DNA of 64,000 nt. Origin: Xiphydria camelus (Eukaryota > Arthropoda > Insecta > Hymenoptera > Xiphydriidae). The first letter of the stretch is position 1. Each line of letters opens with the position of its first letter. Under the pieces are notes generated by a model. That model was given only the letters and a program-made list of their open reading frames with translations. It did not search any database and had not been told where the DNA came from. Below are positions 1 through 11,228 of the stretch, one piece after another. A program made the position numbers and the translations under genes. The stretch lies in contig OY783197.1 in assembly GCA_963678675.1 (NCBI GenBank), positions 26,099,470 to 26,163,469 of the forward strand, given 5' to 3'.

Positions 1-263
1 CGGGTATACGTCATCGGCGATCGCTTTAATAACGTGGTTATTAATTATCCGCGCGCGTTTTGCGAGCCGCAATAATTGCGCGGAACGTTTTACGTTTGCG
101 ATTTACGAGATTCCGCGTATAGAAAGCAGGAAGTCTGCAACTTGCGACGCAAAGAAATGGTGGCGAATTAATCACCGCAGTTCTTTGTTTTGCAGAGGCC
201 AGCTTATAATTCGCGTCAACGATTACGCGTACCACTCAATATCTACGGTATTTGACTAAAAAA

Positions 264-860
264 ATGTTCATATTGTTAAACTTAATTTGTAATTCATATA
301 CATATTCAATATTACACGAAAAAGAAAATATCCGAAAAAATAATTATTCGCTGAGTTATAAATGCGTTTCTCTCAACTGAGTTATGACATCATCGAAGAG
401 CTATGAGACATGTAGTTACGTCAAACGAGTGCGAAAGAAATATACTTAGCATTCCAAGCAGAAAAAAAGCTGTATATAAATTATATATATATTGTACACA
501 TAATCCATAAGTATATGGATTTTGGCTTATTAAATTTATATGTGATTTCAATATAAACCATACGGCGCGTATCTGTAATATAGGGATTGTAGAAAAATTA
601 AAATAATTGAAATAATACAAGCTGAATTTTTCTATAATCCATATAGTCCGTATATGGTTTATATACAAATTAAATAAGCCCAAATATATAGATGTTATGT
701 ATGTTCTATATGCAAAATATATATAATCCACATAGATTAAGGACATGCTGCATTTTTAAATATCGGTTTTTCCGTCTTAAACGAGGCCGAAAATGAAAAA
801 TGAAAAAATACGGGGTAAATAATTTTGTTCAAATTTGTTGAATCTTCGATAAAAACAATC
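264..860 (+). repeat. Interspersed repeat, interrupted copy
   Basis: 264-325 and 753-860 together match the repeat at about 52356-52560, piece by piece: TTAATTTGTAATTC, CATATTCAAT, CGAAAAAGAAA, then TTTTTAAATATCG, GGTAAATAATT and CAAATTT. The intervening 430 bases are absent from the other copy, so they look like a later insertion. No coding capacity is seen and the ends are not well defined. Confidence 0.55.
480..735. repeat. Palindromic AT-rich element
   Basis: The arms are inverted repeats: TTGGCTTATTAAATTTATAT near 525 pairs with the complement of AAATTAAATAAGCCCAAATA near 668, and the outer ends pair imperfectly (ATAATCCATAAG against its counterpart near 725). It resembles a diverged member of the family at 7442-8018, 31207-31655 and 56745-56972, sharing TATGGATT and TGATTTCAATAT-type blocks. 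It lies inside the interrupted repeat at 264-860. Confidence 0.5.
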
Positions 861-1315
861 AGTCGACCACCCCATTGCGTTCACTTCTTTGCGGCAGTTG
901 ATATTTAAACGCTCCGCTTTACTCTCGGAGCAAGAAGCACGACACCACCCCCGCGTCCAATTCCAAATCCTCTTCGGGATTGCATACTCGACGTCCCCTG
1001 AGCACATATCCGCTACGACTTCCCCGGATCTCCGGCGACGCGTGATGATCCACTTTCAAAAATAGAATCGGCGACGGCGAGCGACGCGCGGCCGCGGGCG
1101 AATTTCCCTGAATTCGAAGCGTCCCCGAAAAATCACTTTTCCCCGCGCGCGCGGGATAACGCTTTCGCTCGCGCGCGTATAGCCACTCCGTCCGTTCCAA
1201 ATCTCTTCCTGATGGCGCCGTAAAATCCGCATTACGTCCTACAACTCATGCAAATTGAAGCCCGCCCGGTGGTGCCCGGGCGCGCGAGAGACTTTCTGTC
1301 TTTTTCATGGGACTA

Positions 1316-1337
1316 GCGCGCGCGCGCGCGCGCGCGC
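1316..1337. repeat. Alternating (GC)n run, 22 bp
   Basis: A perfect alternating G/C tract of 22 bases in a CpG-rich part of the abd-A intron. Such tracts can adopt Z-DNA and are normally lost quickly where CpG is methylated in the germ line, so its survival fits low germline methylation here. Confidence 0.85.
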
Positions 1338-2243
1338 CGATCCATAAACATCTCAAAACGGCTTAATTTTGCCGGCGCTGCGGGCGAATAAAATCTCGAG
1401 TCGGTAAAAAATGCAGTCGTCAGGGGGAGAGAGAAAAGATACGGCACGGCCGCGCCGAGAGAGCGCCTCTCCGCCCGTCCGATGATCGTCCGCCTTGGGG
1501 TCGGCGGGCGGGTCGAGAGAGCTGGAAAAATGTTCGCGGATAACTTCCACTCGCTGCTCGCTCGCCTTGATTCGCGCGCGCCTCCTAATCCTCGTCCTAC
1601 GATTTCTTTCTATCCTCGGCGGATTTATATATGTATAGGTACGTATCCTCCCGCGTCTTCCTTTTTGTCCCCCCGATCGCGGGGCGGCGTACGGGTGAAA
1701 TAATCAATTGGATGAGAATCTTTCCCGGCGGCGCCCCCGTGCTCGCGACAGCGGGGCTCGCCCACAATTCACGATATCCGGTGCAGAGCCGTGCGACGGC
1801 GTCGCCCGAAAAAGGTTCGCGGACAAAGGATCCGGGCGACCGCGGTCGAATCGCGGTTGTCCTGTGCGCCGTCATTTTTTTCTACTCGTTCTCGGCCCGC
1901 GCGCTCTGATTTGTTTTTTCGGTAATTGCAACGGGGGGGTTAAACGCTTACCGCGAATTTGTCGAAGCCGATATCCGTAAATCGTGACTCGATGGGCGTT
2001 TCTTGCAAAGGAAACGAGAGTCGGTGATTACCGTAAGAAATGTAACTGCCGCTGAGATTTATCCGTTGCTGGTTATTGAAGGAAAGTATTGAAGCCTTCG
2101 TGTCGAGACGGACTTTTCAGTTCGTTTCGATAAACTTGAGTGAGTCCGAATTTTTGTTTAAATATGAAAATATGGAATTGTGCATGGAAAAAACTAGTTT
2201 TGGCTTAGTGACAGCATCGAAAATCAGTTATTACAGCAGCATT

Positions 2244-2442
2244 TTTTGTTACGGTAACAAAAACAGTTGACTGTTGGGATCAAAATGTTTCACAGGTTTC
2301 CTTGGTTACAATGAAAATCATTGCTTTTCTTTCTTTTTATTCCTTACCCTGATAAATCGATTTGTCATAATAACAAATCGATCTGTTGTCACTATTTTAA
2401 CTCAAGTATTTGTTACGGTAACTTAAATAATGTTACGCTAAC
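2244..2442. promoter_or_regulatory. Cluster of palindromic GTTAC-S-GTAAC-like motifs
   Basis: The 11-base palindrome GTTACGGTAAC occurs at 2249-2259 (within a 21-base palindrome, 2244-2264) and again at 2412-2422. A one-base variant, GTTACGCTAAC, is at 2432-2442. Three such sites in 200 bases of otherwise AT-rich intron suggest a dimeric-factor binding cluster or parts of an old inverted-repeat element. The factor is unknown. Confidence 0.35.
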
Positions 2443-3404
2443 AAATTATTTTTTTCTTTATGGAACAAATTATTGATTTAATAAGATTTATTTAATCTCG
2501 GGATGCCAGATCAAAGAGTCATAAGTGCGATCATGGAAAACTACAGAATTCTCGTCTGAAAATCATAGAAATATGGACATTTATTACCCCTAATCGCTAG
2601 ACACCCCGGTCCGAGTCGACAAAAAATACAGAAAAATATAATTCGCTGATAAATTATACCGGCTCGTAACTTCAGTCCGCAATAACGCTTAGTATGAAGA
2701 ACTTTTATGCTCCCTGAAAACTCGAGATACGTTTTATCTCACCGCACATCTAACGTAGCAGAAAAATCATAGCTCGCGCGCGCTCTCTTAATTTACCGAT
2801 CGTTGTGTGAAGCGTGTAGTGTGTCACGGTCGGTTGATCGCCCGCGATTTACGGCATTAAATAAAAATACCGACTCCCCTCGACTTCACAGAAAGAGCCG
2901 ACTGCGAACGGCCCCGTATAGAGACCGGAAAAGTTCGTCTTTACGAGCCGCGTAAATACAAGGCGTCGCGGAAGAAAAGCGAGCATACGGTCGCTTATCG
3001 AGAAGGATCGATAGACTCCCGCGACATGTGTCGGCGCGGAGGCAGCGAGCGTCAAACTCCTTTATCTCGGGGAGTCTGCAAAATATCGTCGACAGGGATA
3101 AATTCACTCGACCCCGATAAAACGTCAATGTAAACGATCTAAACGGCTTTAAATAGCCGTTAAATTCGCGTTATTGTTTTCGTCCGCGTCGGCCGCTCCG
3201 CGACGCTGAAACCGAAGTCGAGCGAACGGGCCTCCCCGAGCCCCGGAACGGGTAGTTGACATTTAATCGCCTCGCGAGATTTACGACGGCCTAGCCCTAT
3301 TGCTACGATTGTTATATACTCGTATATACTCGCGTCCTCTCCGAGTATCCCGTTTCCAAGCCCGAGGAGAATGACTGTTTCGTCTCCACGCATCCCGGGG
3401 GATG

Positions 3405-3457
3405 TCTCCTCCTCCTCCTCTTCCTCCTCCTTCTCCTCCTCCTCATCCTCTTCTTCC
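3405..3457. repeat. (TCC)n-type microsatellite, imperfect
   Basis: A run of CTCCTCCTCC units with TTC interruptions over about 53 bases. On the minus strand it reads as a poly-glutamate open frame, which I regard as spurious. Confidence 0.85.
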
Positions 3458-3635
3458 ATTCAAGAGCGAACTTTCTTCCTCTCCTGAGAAAAAATAAGAG
3501 CGGAGATGATTCTCATTTTATTCGCGCGCAATTGATCGAAGAAAATCTGATCTCGTATGAATTTATCAAACCGTTCTCTTGAGGATTCTGTTCTAGTTCG
3601 ATTCACCAGGGAAGCCGCTGTTTTTTTTTGAAGAT

Positions 3636-3914
3636 TTTAAATCATCCCTTCTTATTTCAAAATAAAGAATATTTTCCTAATGAACCATGATGTTTCCGGT
3701 AAAGGAGACCTTCAAATTGTTACACGTGGTCCCAGTTTTGTTAATAAATGTTGCTTTAATAAAAACGTAACTTCACTAATCATTAATTACTGGACTAGAA
3801 TAGTTTATCGTGAAAAATGAAGACCACATGTAACAAATTGGTGGTATCCGTTACCGGAAACACTACAATTCGTCAATGGAATTATTTTTATTTGGAAATA
3901 AGAAGGGATTTAAA
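3636..3914. mobile_element. MITE-like inverted-repeat element, 279 bp
   Basis: The ends are inverted repeats: TTTAAATCATCCCTTCTTAT on the left against ATAAGAAGGGATTTAAA on the right. The pairing continues inward through GTTTCCGGTAA and TTGTTACACGTGGTC against their complements. There is no coding capacity. It is read as a non-autonomous DNA transposon of an unidentified family; no sure target duplication was seen. Confidence 0.7.
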
Positions 3915-4062
3915 TTCCCACTAACGCGCGCGCGCGCCACCTGATCTTCATTATCCAAATAGACTCTGCATGTAAGAGTCTACCTAAAACACGGCGGCTC
4001 CACCAACCAGGATAGAATCCTTAATAGCGTACAACATTTTGATAACGAGACATTCCTGGAGT

Positions 4063-4478
4063 ACAATCCCAGGAAAAAGGTCTAGTTGAATACGAACCTA
4101 TTAGAAAAATTTATTTGAGATGAATAGAAATTTATTAACATCGAGCGAAAGTTTTTTTGAATCAGATAAATGTTCTCTATTAGGTTCATACTCGATTAAA
4201 AAGATATGCAACATATTTATTTGATTCAAATAGACTTTTGTGTTCGATGTAAATAAATTCCTATTTAGGTATCTCAAGTAAATTTTTTAATAGGTACGTA
4301 CATAATAAAAAAAGTGGTGTTAACTTTTATCATTTTACCGGTGTGGACATATTATATACCACATTTGGTGTCATTCAATCTTATGCCATTGTCATTTAAC
4401 GTCAAAAGTGGTCTATATAGGGCCACACCACAGAATTTTTACAGCGTATTCAACTAGACCGTCTCCCCCAGTGTACAG
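4063..4478. mobile_element. MITE family GTCTAGTTGAATACG, copy 1, carrying a nested insertion
   Basis: The left part (AAAAAGGTCTAGTTGAATAC) and the right end (CGTATTCAACTAGACC at 4445-4460) are inverted repeats, matching the copies at 17219-17468 and 50769-51017. The 3' arm is broken after TTAATAGGTACGTA (ending 4300) and resumes at CGTATTCAAC. About 145 bases between are absent from the other two copies. Confidence 0.75.
4301..4444. mobile_element. Nested insertion within the 4.1-kb MITE
   Basis: This segment interrupts the right arm of the host MITE. Its ends are imperfect inverted repeats (ATAAAAAAAGTGGTGT on the left, ACACCACAGAATTTTTAC on the right). CGTA borders it on both sides (4297-4300 and 4445-4448), which may be its target duplication. 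It is too short to code for a transposase. Confidence 0.55.
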
Positions 4479-7194
4479 TAGAAAAAAACGTAATATCGTT
4501 CCCAGAAAGCACCGATCTCTTTTTATCGGAGTTGTATACGTGGATAAATCGATCTATCCACGTAATATCAATTCAATAAAAAAATGCCATTCGCGCAACG
4601 TCGCCATCCACTACTACTGCCACTCGAAGTGGTGCGTTTTCAGCAACTCTGATATTTCGCGTCCGGAAGCTCTGAAACAGCGTCGGGGGGCAGAGAAGAG
4701 GAGGGAGAAAAGCTGTTTTCAATACGACATCCCGAGTGCCTTTATGTCTGGACGAAGAAGGAGGGTTTGGGGCGCGGGGGGCGCGAGTGGAGAAGGGGGC
4801 AGATAGACGAGCTGACTCTGACGTTAACCGTTGCGAGGCGATTTATTGCTGCTCTAGATATCTTGGCTCGCGGGGGGGACCACGCTGCGGGGTGGAGCGC
4901 GAGGGATGGAGCCAAGAGAGGGCGAAGAGAACTTCTCTCGCGGGTGGCGTTCCGCGCGAAAGAGGCACGCAGCCCCTGAGCAAACTTCCCCAATATCCGC
5001 GCGCGCGCCCTCTCGGGCGTCGGGAACCGAAAACAGATATTAAACTTAATATATGGCCGCAATTAGGCGCAGGCCGCCACTCTCTATCGGCTACATGTTC
5101 CGTGTCACCCTCTCGCCGTCTATTCCGGCACCGCCGCTGGACCGCCGGGTCGTCGAGCGTGCTCACCGCGCGCGCCCCCTCTCGTATCGTTCGCGACGAA
5201 ATCTTGAGTGGGTCGTAGTTCCCGTGGCCCTCTTCCTTGGTATTCCTCGCGCGATCCTCGGAGATGTGCGCGGGAAGGGATGTGGGAGTATCACGGCTCA
5301 CCCTTATTGTACGGGGGCTGAAGCGAAAGGAGCTGGTAATCCGCACTACTCGCCTGCGGATTTTGCAGTTTTATACCCGCGAATATTTTGGGCTCGATGG
5401 GTTTTCGAATCGCGTTGGGGAGGAGGAAGTTTGTGTTTCTAGGGGATTTTTATTCTTTGTGTTGTGTGCGCTGTACGTATTTACTGGCTAAAAGTATATG
5501 ATATGGTGGACTGAAAAAGTAATTGGTTGAAGCGATTTAGTCGGTTTGGGAATCATTTGGAGCACACAGTGAAGTATTTTTTAAATTTATTTAGTTTCTA
5601 CAATTCTACATGTATAGTTTGCCATATATTATATGACTGTTTTTATGCAGATGAAACTGATTCATTATTTTGTTAGTATGACTAATATTTACTGACATTA
5701 ATTACAATTATACTTGCTGTGAATAAACGCGAGCATTGAACGAAACATAATTTTCTTAACTCAAATATTATATATCATTGTTTCAGCCAATTTAAATCAA
5801 CTAAATCTTTCAACAAAATTTGTTTCTCAGTACGAAACGGAGAAAAAATATATGTACGTAGACGATGCGTGTTCTATATTTTCATACATTTTATAAGTTT
5901 AAATAGAGCTAATTTAAGACTTCGAATTCTATAGTGAGAGCTTTCCTTTCATATGTAGATCTATTCGCTCACCCGTAACGCCCACGAGTACGCCGTACGT
6001 CTCGATACGTTATACTTTCGCAAGCGCGGAGAGAACGCATGTGTGCCACATATGGGAGCCTCGAATCGTTCTTCGTGTCCTATCGATTTATTCATGCGGT
6101 ACTTCGAGACTTCCTCGTATATACGCGAAATATATTTCGTATGATTCAACGACGTCGGTTCCGCGCGAACGCCGTATATCGAGCAATGGTGCGACGTATC
6201 GCTCAGCAGTGACATAAATGGAAGCGAATTGGCCCCTCGATATCATTACCCGAAACAGTAGCCAGGGGCCAACTCAGTTTTACCCTTGCTCATTCATTTC
6301 TATTTGATATCTCTATAAGAATTTTATACAAATATCACACAAATGTCCGATCCTAAAGTCTAATTCGAATGCAGCAGTACCCGACTCGACGAATTGCAAA
6401 ATGTACCGTGAAAAGTGTATATTTCATCAAGTGCAACCCATTGCACTCCCACTCGACGCACCCCGCAAAAAAACAAGCAGGGTGCACGCGTTTCGAAAAT
6501 TATCAGACATCCCTCGACGTTTCGCGCGCAGCTTAACGGTCCCGCGTTGACCTATAAACAGTCGTTCGTGCGACGAGAAAAATATGCCATGCGTTGCGCA
6601 TTTTTTCCGCCCCCTCCGTCGCATTTCAGCTCGTTCTCCCCTCGCCGAAAGGTGCGGAGAGGCTTTCGATAGGGTGTACAAAAACAAAATACGCGACGGA
6701 ACCCCCGGGAGAAGCGAAAAGAGCGCGAGGGAGAGCCGACACCACGATCCGAATAAATCCGACCGTCCGAGCTAATTCCGGTGAAATTTTTTGATACGCT
6801 CGCCGCGCGGCGATGCAGTCGCGGTAACTCCCGGTATTTACGGCTCGCGGAGAGTGGGTGCAATCAAGAGGGCGAGGAAGCAGACGGTTCGCGGTATAGG
6901 CGAACCAGCCGCGCGCGTTGGGGCCGCGGAAGGAGTGGTGGAGCGGGTGGGGTGAGCTCTAGCCGCGGCGGGCAGGCAGGGGTAGAGCGACCAAGGATTT
7001 CGCTGGCTGACTCGCCCCTGCGATATGCCGTCAGCGGGATGAAATGGTCTCCCCTCCGGTTGCCAAGGTAACCTACGGCCGCCCTCTCCCTTTCAGGACC
7101 TCAGCGCCGCGGCGCAGCCACCCCGCGCGATTCGGGCGCACTCCGTCTACGTACCCCGCACTCGTACACGCTTCGCACACGTTCGAACTTACCG

Positions 7195-7285
7195 TACGGG
7201 AGAGAGAGGAAGAGAGACGGGAAAGAGAGAAGGAGATACGACTCCTGCACGCACAGCCCACCGAGAGAACGAACGGCCATGTTGA
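7195..7285. promoter_or_regulatory. Candidate Polycomb-response-like GAGA/Pho patch in the abd-A intron
   Basis: A run of GAGAG motifs (GGGAGAGAGAGGAAGAGAGA from about 7199, GAGAGAAGGAG, then GAGAG at 7263) is followed by CGGCCAT at 7274-7280, which fits the Pho/YY1 consensus CNGCCAT. GAGA-factor and Pho motifs combine in fly Hox Polycomb response elements. The call rests only on motifs. Confidence 0.25.
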
Positions 7286-7441
7286 ATTCAATATCAACAT
7301 TCCCGGCATTCCGCGGGATTTTCTGCCCGATCCCGACTAATGTGTTCTCGCGTGGACGAAGAGGAGACGACGACGACGTCGAACTCCATGCGTGTGGGCC
7401 TCGGAGGGATGATCTCGAGGGGGTAGGCGCGTTTCTCGAGC

Positions 7442-8018
7442 CCGGGCGGAAAAGTTCTATATATTTTGTATATAATTCATATGTAGTTTTGGTCATTTGT
7501 GGATTATATATGATTTCCATATAAGGATTGTGTATAGATTTGTTAACGTTTGTATAATCCAGGGTGTTCCAGGTTGAGCGGATGTTCCATTAATGGTGAA
7601 TTCCTTATGAAAATCTAAGACTTTATTTCTAATGAAAAAATGTCGAGGAGTTAATATTGTTTAAACGGGAAGCTGTTTAGATTCACCAATTTTAATTCAC
7701 ACCGGTGCAAAAATTGCCGCAGCTTTGATATTTCAGGTCGATTTATGGTTGCAAGTCGATATTGGTAGAGACGCGACACCTCAATTATGCAGTAAATGTG
7801 ATTTATTATTACAATATTTTAATAATATTGTAATATACTTACTATACCTATAGATAATTTTAAAAATATTTGGCCCCTCGACATTTTTTCTTTAGAAAAT
7901 CAACCTGGAACACCCTGTATAGTTCTTATATGCTTAATATAGAAATCATATATAATCCATATGTGATCAAAACCACATATTGATTATATATAAAATATAT
8001 ACACAATTTTTCGCTTGG
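7442..8018. mobile_element. MITE family GGCGGAAAAGTT, copy with nested element
   Basis: The terminal inverted repeats extend about 100 bases. The left end GGGCGGAAAAGTTCTATATA pairs with ACACAATTTTTCGCTTGG on the right, and GTTTTGGTCATTTGTGGATT pairs with AATCCATATGTGATCAAAAC. Other copies are at 31207-31655 and 56745-56972. The centre is occupied by a second element at 7560-7917. Confidence 0.8.
7560..7917. mobile_element. Nested MITE with CAGGGTGTTCCAGGTTG ends, 358 bp
   Basis: Perfect 17-base terminal inverted repeats: CAGGGTGTTCCAGGTTG at 7560-7576 and its exact complement at 7901-7917. An inner inverted pair (AAAAAATGTCGAGG near 7634 and CCTCGACATTTTTT near 7877) extends the hairpin. 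It sits in the middle of the GGCGGAAAAGTT-family element, so it inserted later. No target duplication is clear and there is no coding capacity. Confidence 0.85.
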
Positions 8019-8343
8019 TGGGCGAGAATCGTACGCAGAGAGGGACAGGGCGCCCGCGAGATGGCGCGGTAGCCAAGGGTTGTACGGTTGCTTTCGAAAG
8101 GAAGACAAGAAGAAACAAAGGGAGGGGATCTGGGAAAGTAGACCGTTACAGAGTCGTGAGGGAACCTCCGATTCCGATGTAAATTAGGTGGGTCCTCTCG
8201 ATTTTAATTGGGCCTTGTGTTCGATGGAGGAAGGAGCGCCTTTCGCGCCTGATCGAGGGGCGTGATAAGTCGGTTATCGCGCTTTGAATTTCCGAATCGA
8301 CGGGTGCTGAGTTTTTTAAGGGTCGCTTTTATCGTGTAATCAA

Positions 8344-8946
8344 TATACGATGGGCTGTGAAACATTTTTTTTTTTTTCGAGTTTCGTTCGAGATACCGTC
8401 TCTGCATCCGTGTGGGGGCGAGTTTCTCGTGTGGCGGCTATTTTGGGGCGATCCTTGCCGTATATTTTTATGGTGAGAATGGGATTGGAACGGGGGAGGA
8501 GAAGGAGGAGGGGCTTAGGCAGGTTAGCTGAGAACTAATACCCTTAAGAAAATAGAATACAGAGGAAAGTGATGTATTTTTATATCAAAATAATTGACAA
8601 GTATTGTTCCGAAGCGAGAAGATTCTCCCGCGAGACATTTTCTCGAATACTTTTTTTTTTAATGAGGGTTCTTTGAATGTTATCTCTCCCCGGTTCACAC
8701 TCTATATTTGGTAGTCCTCTATAATAGCTGTAGTCTCATAGAGACAGAGGCCAACCCGGGGTCGCCCACGACTCGCGAGTGGGCAGGATGGGTTAATTGG
8801 GCGTTGAGTTGGTCAGAGGCGGAAATGTCCTCTGTATTGAATCGAAGGTTATGATAAGTGGCCATTGCGAGCGTCAAATTGTTAAATCCCGACACAGTTA
8901 AACGGTTAATTTCACGATGATTATTATCAATTAATCAATTTATGAA
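8344..8946. other. Intronic DNA with no recognised element
   Basis: Mixed sequence with G-rich strand patches (GGGGGAGGAGAAGGAGGAGG near 8491) and short homopolymer T runs. No gene, inverted-repeat element or tandem array was seen. Confidence 0.5.
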
Positions 8947-9345
8947 TCGGCAAAATATTATTTTTGTAAAGAAAAAAAGACAACGAATAATATTTTTGAC
9001 GCATAGGTGCACAAGTTTTTCAACGAAATATTATACAATCTTTTAGAAATTCTTCATTAACGTGGACCAAATATTCGTAGATATTGAAATAATTGTAGTC
9101 AATCTCGAACTCCACTGTTTTATTTTGTTTATTCGGCGAACTGATTGGTTGAACTTAATTTTTTGTAAAAAATAGAAGACAACAAGTAACATTTTCTGAC
9201 GTATACACAAATTTTTCAATCAAAATATAATATATAATCTTTTAGAAAGTCTTTACTAACCTGGATGAAATATTTGTAGATATTGAAATAATTATAGTAA
9301 AATTAAAACCCGACTATTTTATTTTGTTTATCCGAAATTATCGCG
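8947..9345. repeat. Tandem duplication, about 199-bp unit, two diverged copies
   Basis: Blocks recur with a constant 199-base offset: ATATTGAAATAATT at 9081 and 9280, TATTTTGTTTA at 9121 and 9320, and GTAAA...GACAACNA near 8967 and 9166. The copies are perhaps 75-80% identical by eye, so the duplication is old. It lies about 550 bases upstream of the homeobox exon. Confidence 0.8.
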
Positions 9346-9766
9346 AAAAGTATAGATACGTACCTATAGATACCCGAAGAGAAAATCCGCAGTTACGGGA
9401 CGAGAGAGGACCTCTGTTCACGATTTTGACTTCAGGAGAAAGTCGGGGCCCTTTTCCTCGCAGTCCCGGAAAGGGGTTCAATTGAAATACGGGACGACTT
9501 CTTCGACGCTTTTAAAGGCACTTTCTTTTTTTATCCCTTTTTTCCCCGCCGGCTTACAACCCCTGCAATAAAGCGCCCGCCCGGAATTAGTCCTTTGTCG
9601 AAGAGAAAGCGGAAGGAAGTTAAGATTTGTGACTAGGCTTCGGCCGGGGTGGTGTATACTCGTGGCGCGCCCGTCGAAGAAAAGTGGACTCGGCGAAATC
9701 CCTCTACTACGAAAATCCCTCGGATGTAAACAAGGAGTATTTATTATCCCCGAGATCGATCGTTAA

Positions 9767-10279
<513 letters not shown>

Positions 10280-10731
10280 GAGAACTTGCTGAGCCGCCTC
10301 TTTTTTTATAGTAGAACATAGTAGACGCGTACGAGCGAAGCACACCCTCAACTACGTACTTACCTGGCCGGCCCCAGGACGGCAATTCGTCCCGCGAGGT
10401 CTCGCCTGACTGATTCTTAGAATGTATCCGTGTCGATCGGAAGCGACAACGAGCCACCGCGCGACGCCTCCGCGCGCGCGCGCGCGCCGGTGCGAATTCT
10501 TCCGAGGAAACGACTCTGCCCCGCGGACGAGTTCTCGAGAGCGACGCTTCCAGAGGAGGGGGGACGATCGGCGATCCCCCGGAGCATCGCACCCGCGCGG
10601 TCACCGAAGTGGACGAACCCGGAGGCACCTCCTCCGTCCGAGGCGTCTTCCCCGAAAGCGCTGGAATGCTCATGGACACGGAGGTGTCGAAAGTCCTGCG
10701 CGAGCGACGAGAGCCACGGTGAACGATCCGT

Positions 10732-10739
10732 GTATACGT
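10732..10739 (+). promoter_or_regulatory. miR-iab-4-5p seed match
   Basis: GTATACGT is the complement of bases 1-8 of miR-iab-4-5p (ACGUAUAC) as known from Drosophila. It lies about 450 bases after the abd-A stop codon, so it would be in the 3' UTR. Further 7-mer matches (GTATACG) occur at 16398-16404 and 20379-20385. A single octamer match may be chance. Confidence 0.35.
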
Positions 10740-11208
10740 CTACAACGGCGGCGCGAAGAAAGTGCAGCGAACGAGAGATCCGTGGGGTTCTCTTCCTCGC
10801 GCCTTCCACCACTGCCACCTCCTCGTCGTGCGGAAGAACGAGGCGCGTTCCCTCCGCGAGTGTCGCCGCTCTCTCGGGTGCTCTACGTTATTACTCCAAG
10901 TACTGTGTCAGACGAAAATCCTCTCGGGGATTCCCGAAAGTGGCTGCGAAGAGGATGCGCGACACCTGGCGGCGCGCGTTCGAACGTCACCCCGCGTACG
11001 GCGATTAGATGGCGATTCGAACGCAACCGCGCGCCGAGCTGAAACATTTTCAAGCGCTCGTCGAACGAGGTTCGCGTCGGCGTTTGGGAGTGGGACCGAC
11101 GACCGGGGAGTCCCCGAAGCCGGCGGCGGAATCCTTAAAACGGACGAGAAAACGAAACGGCGTTCGACGCGCGGTCGAGTTATGCGCCGAAGATGGAGGA
11201 GGACTCTT

Positions 11209-11228
11209 GAGAGAGAGAGAGAGAGAGA
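11209..11228 (+). repeat. (GA)n tract, 20 bp
   Basis: A perfect GA run in the presumed 3' UTR. Other GA-rich tracts on the same strand are at 16658-16687, 18409-18453 and 20338-20359. They may be simple microsatellites or GAGA-factor/CLAMP-type binding sites in DNA. Confidence 0.85.

Noticed and set aside
3160..3459. Minus-strand open frame beginning with a glutamate-rich run
   Set aside because: The acidic run is the translated (TCC)n microsatellite, and nothing else in the frame looks protein-like.
4736..5442. Overlapping open frames of 129-167 codons on both strands in the abd-A intron
   Set aside because: CpG-rich composition opens frames on both strands. No homeobox-associated motif such as YPWM and no other domain is present.
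5505..5825. Possible inverted-repeat element with TTGGTTGAAGCGATTTAGT and AACTAAATCTTTCAAC at its ends
   Set aside because: The pairing is limited to one short imperfect stretch, and I found no second copy or target duplication.
6229..6272. TTGGCCCCT and AGGGGCCAA inverted pair
   Set aside because: Nine bases of pairing across a 26-base loop is too little to call an element or RNA hairpin.
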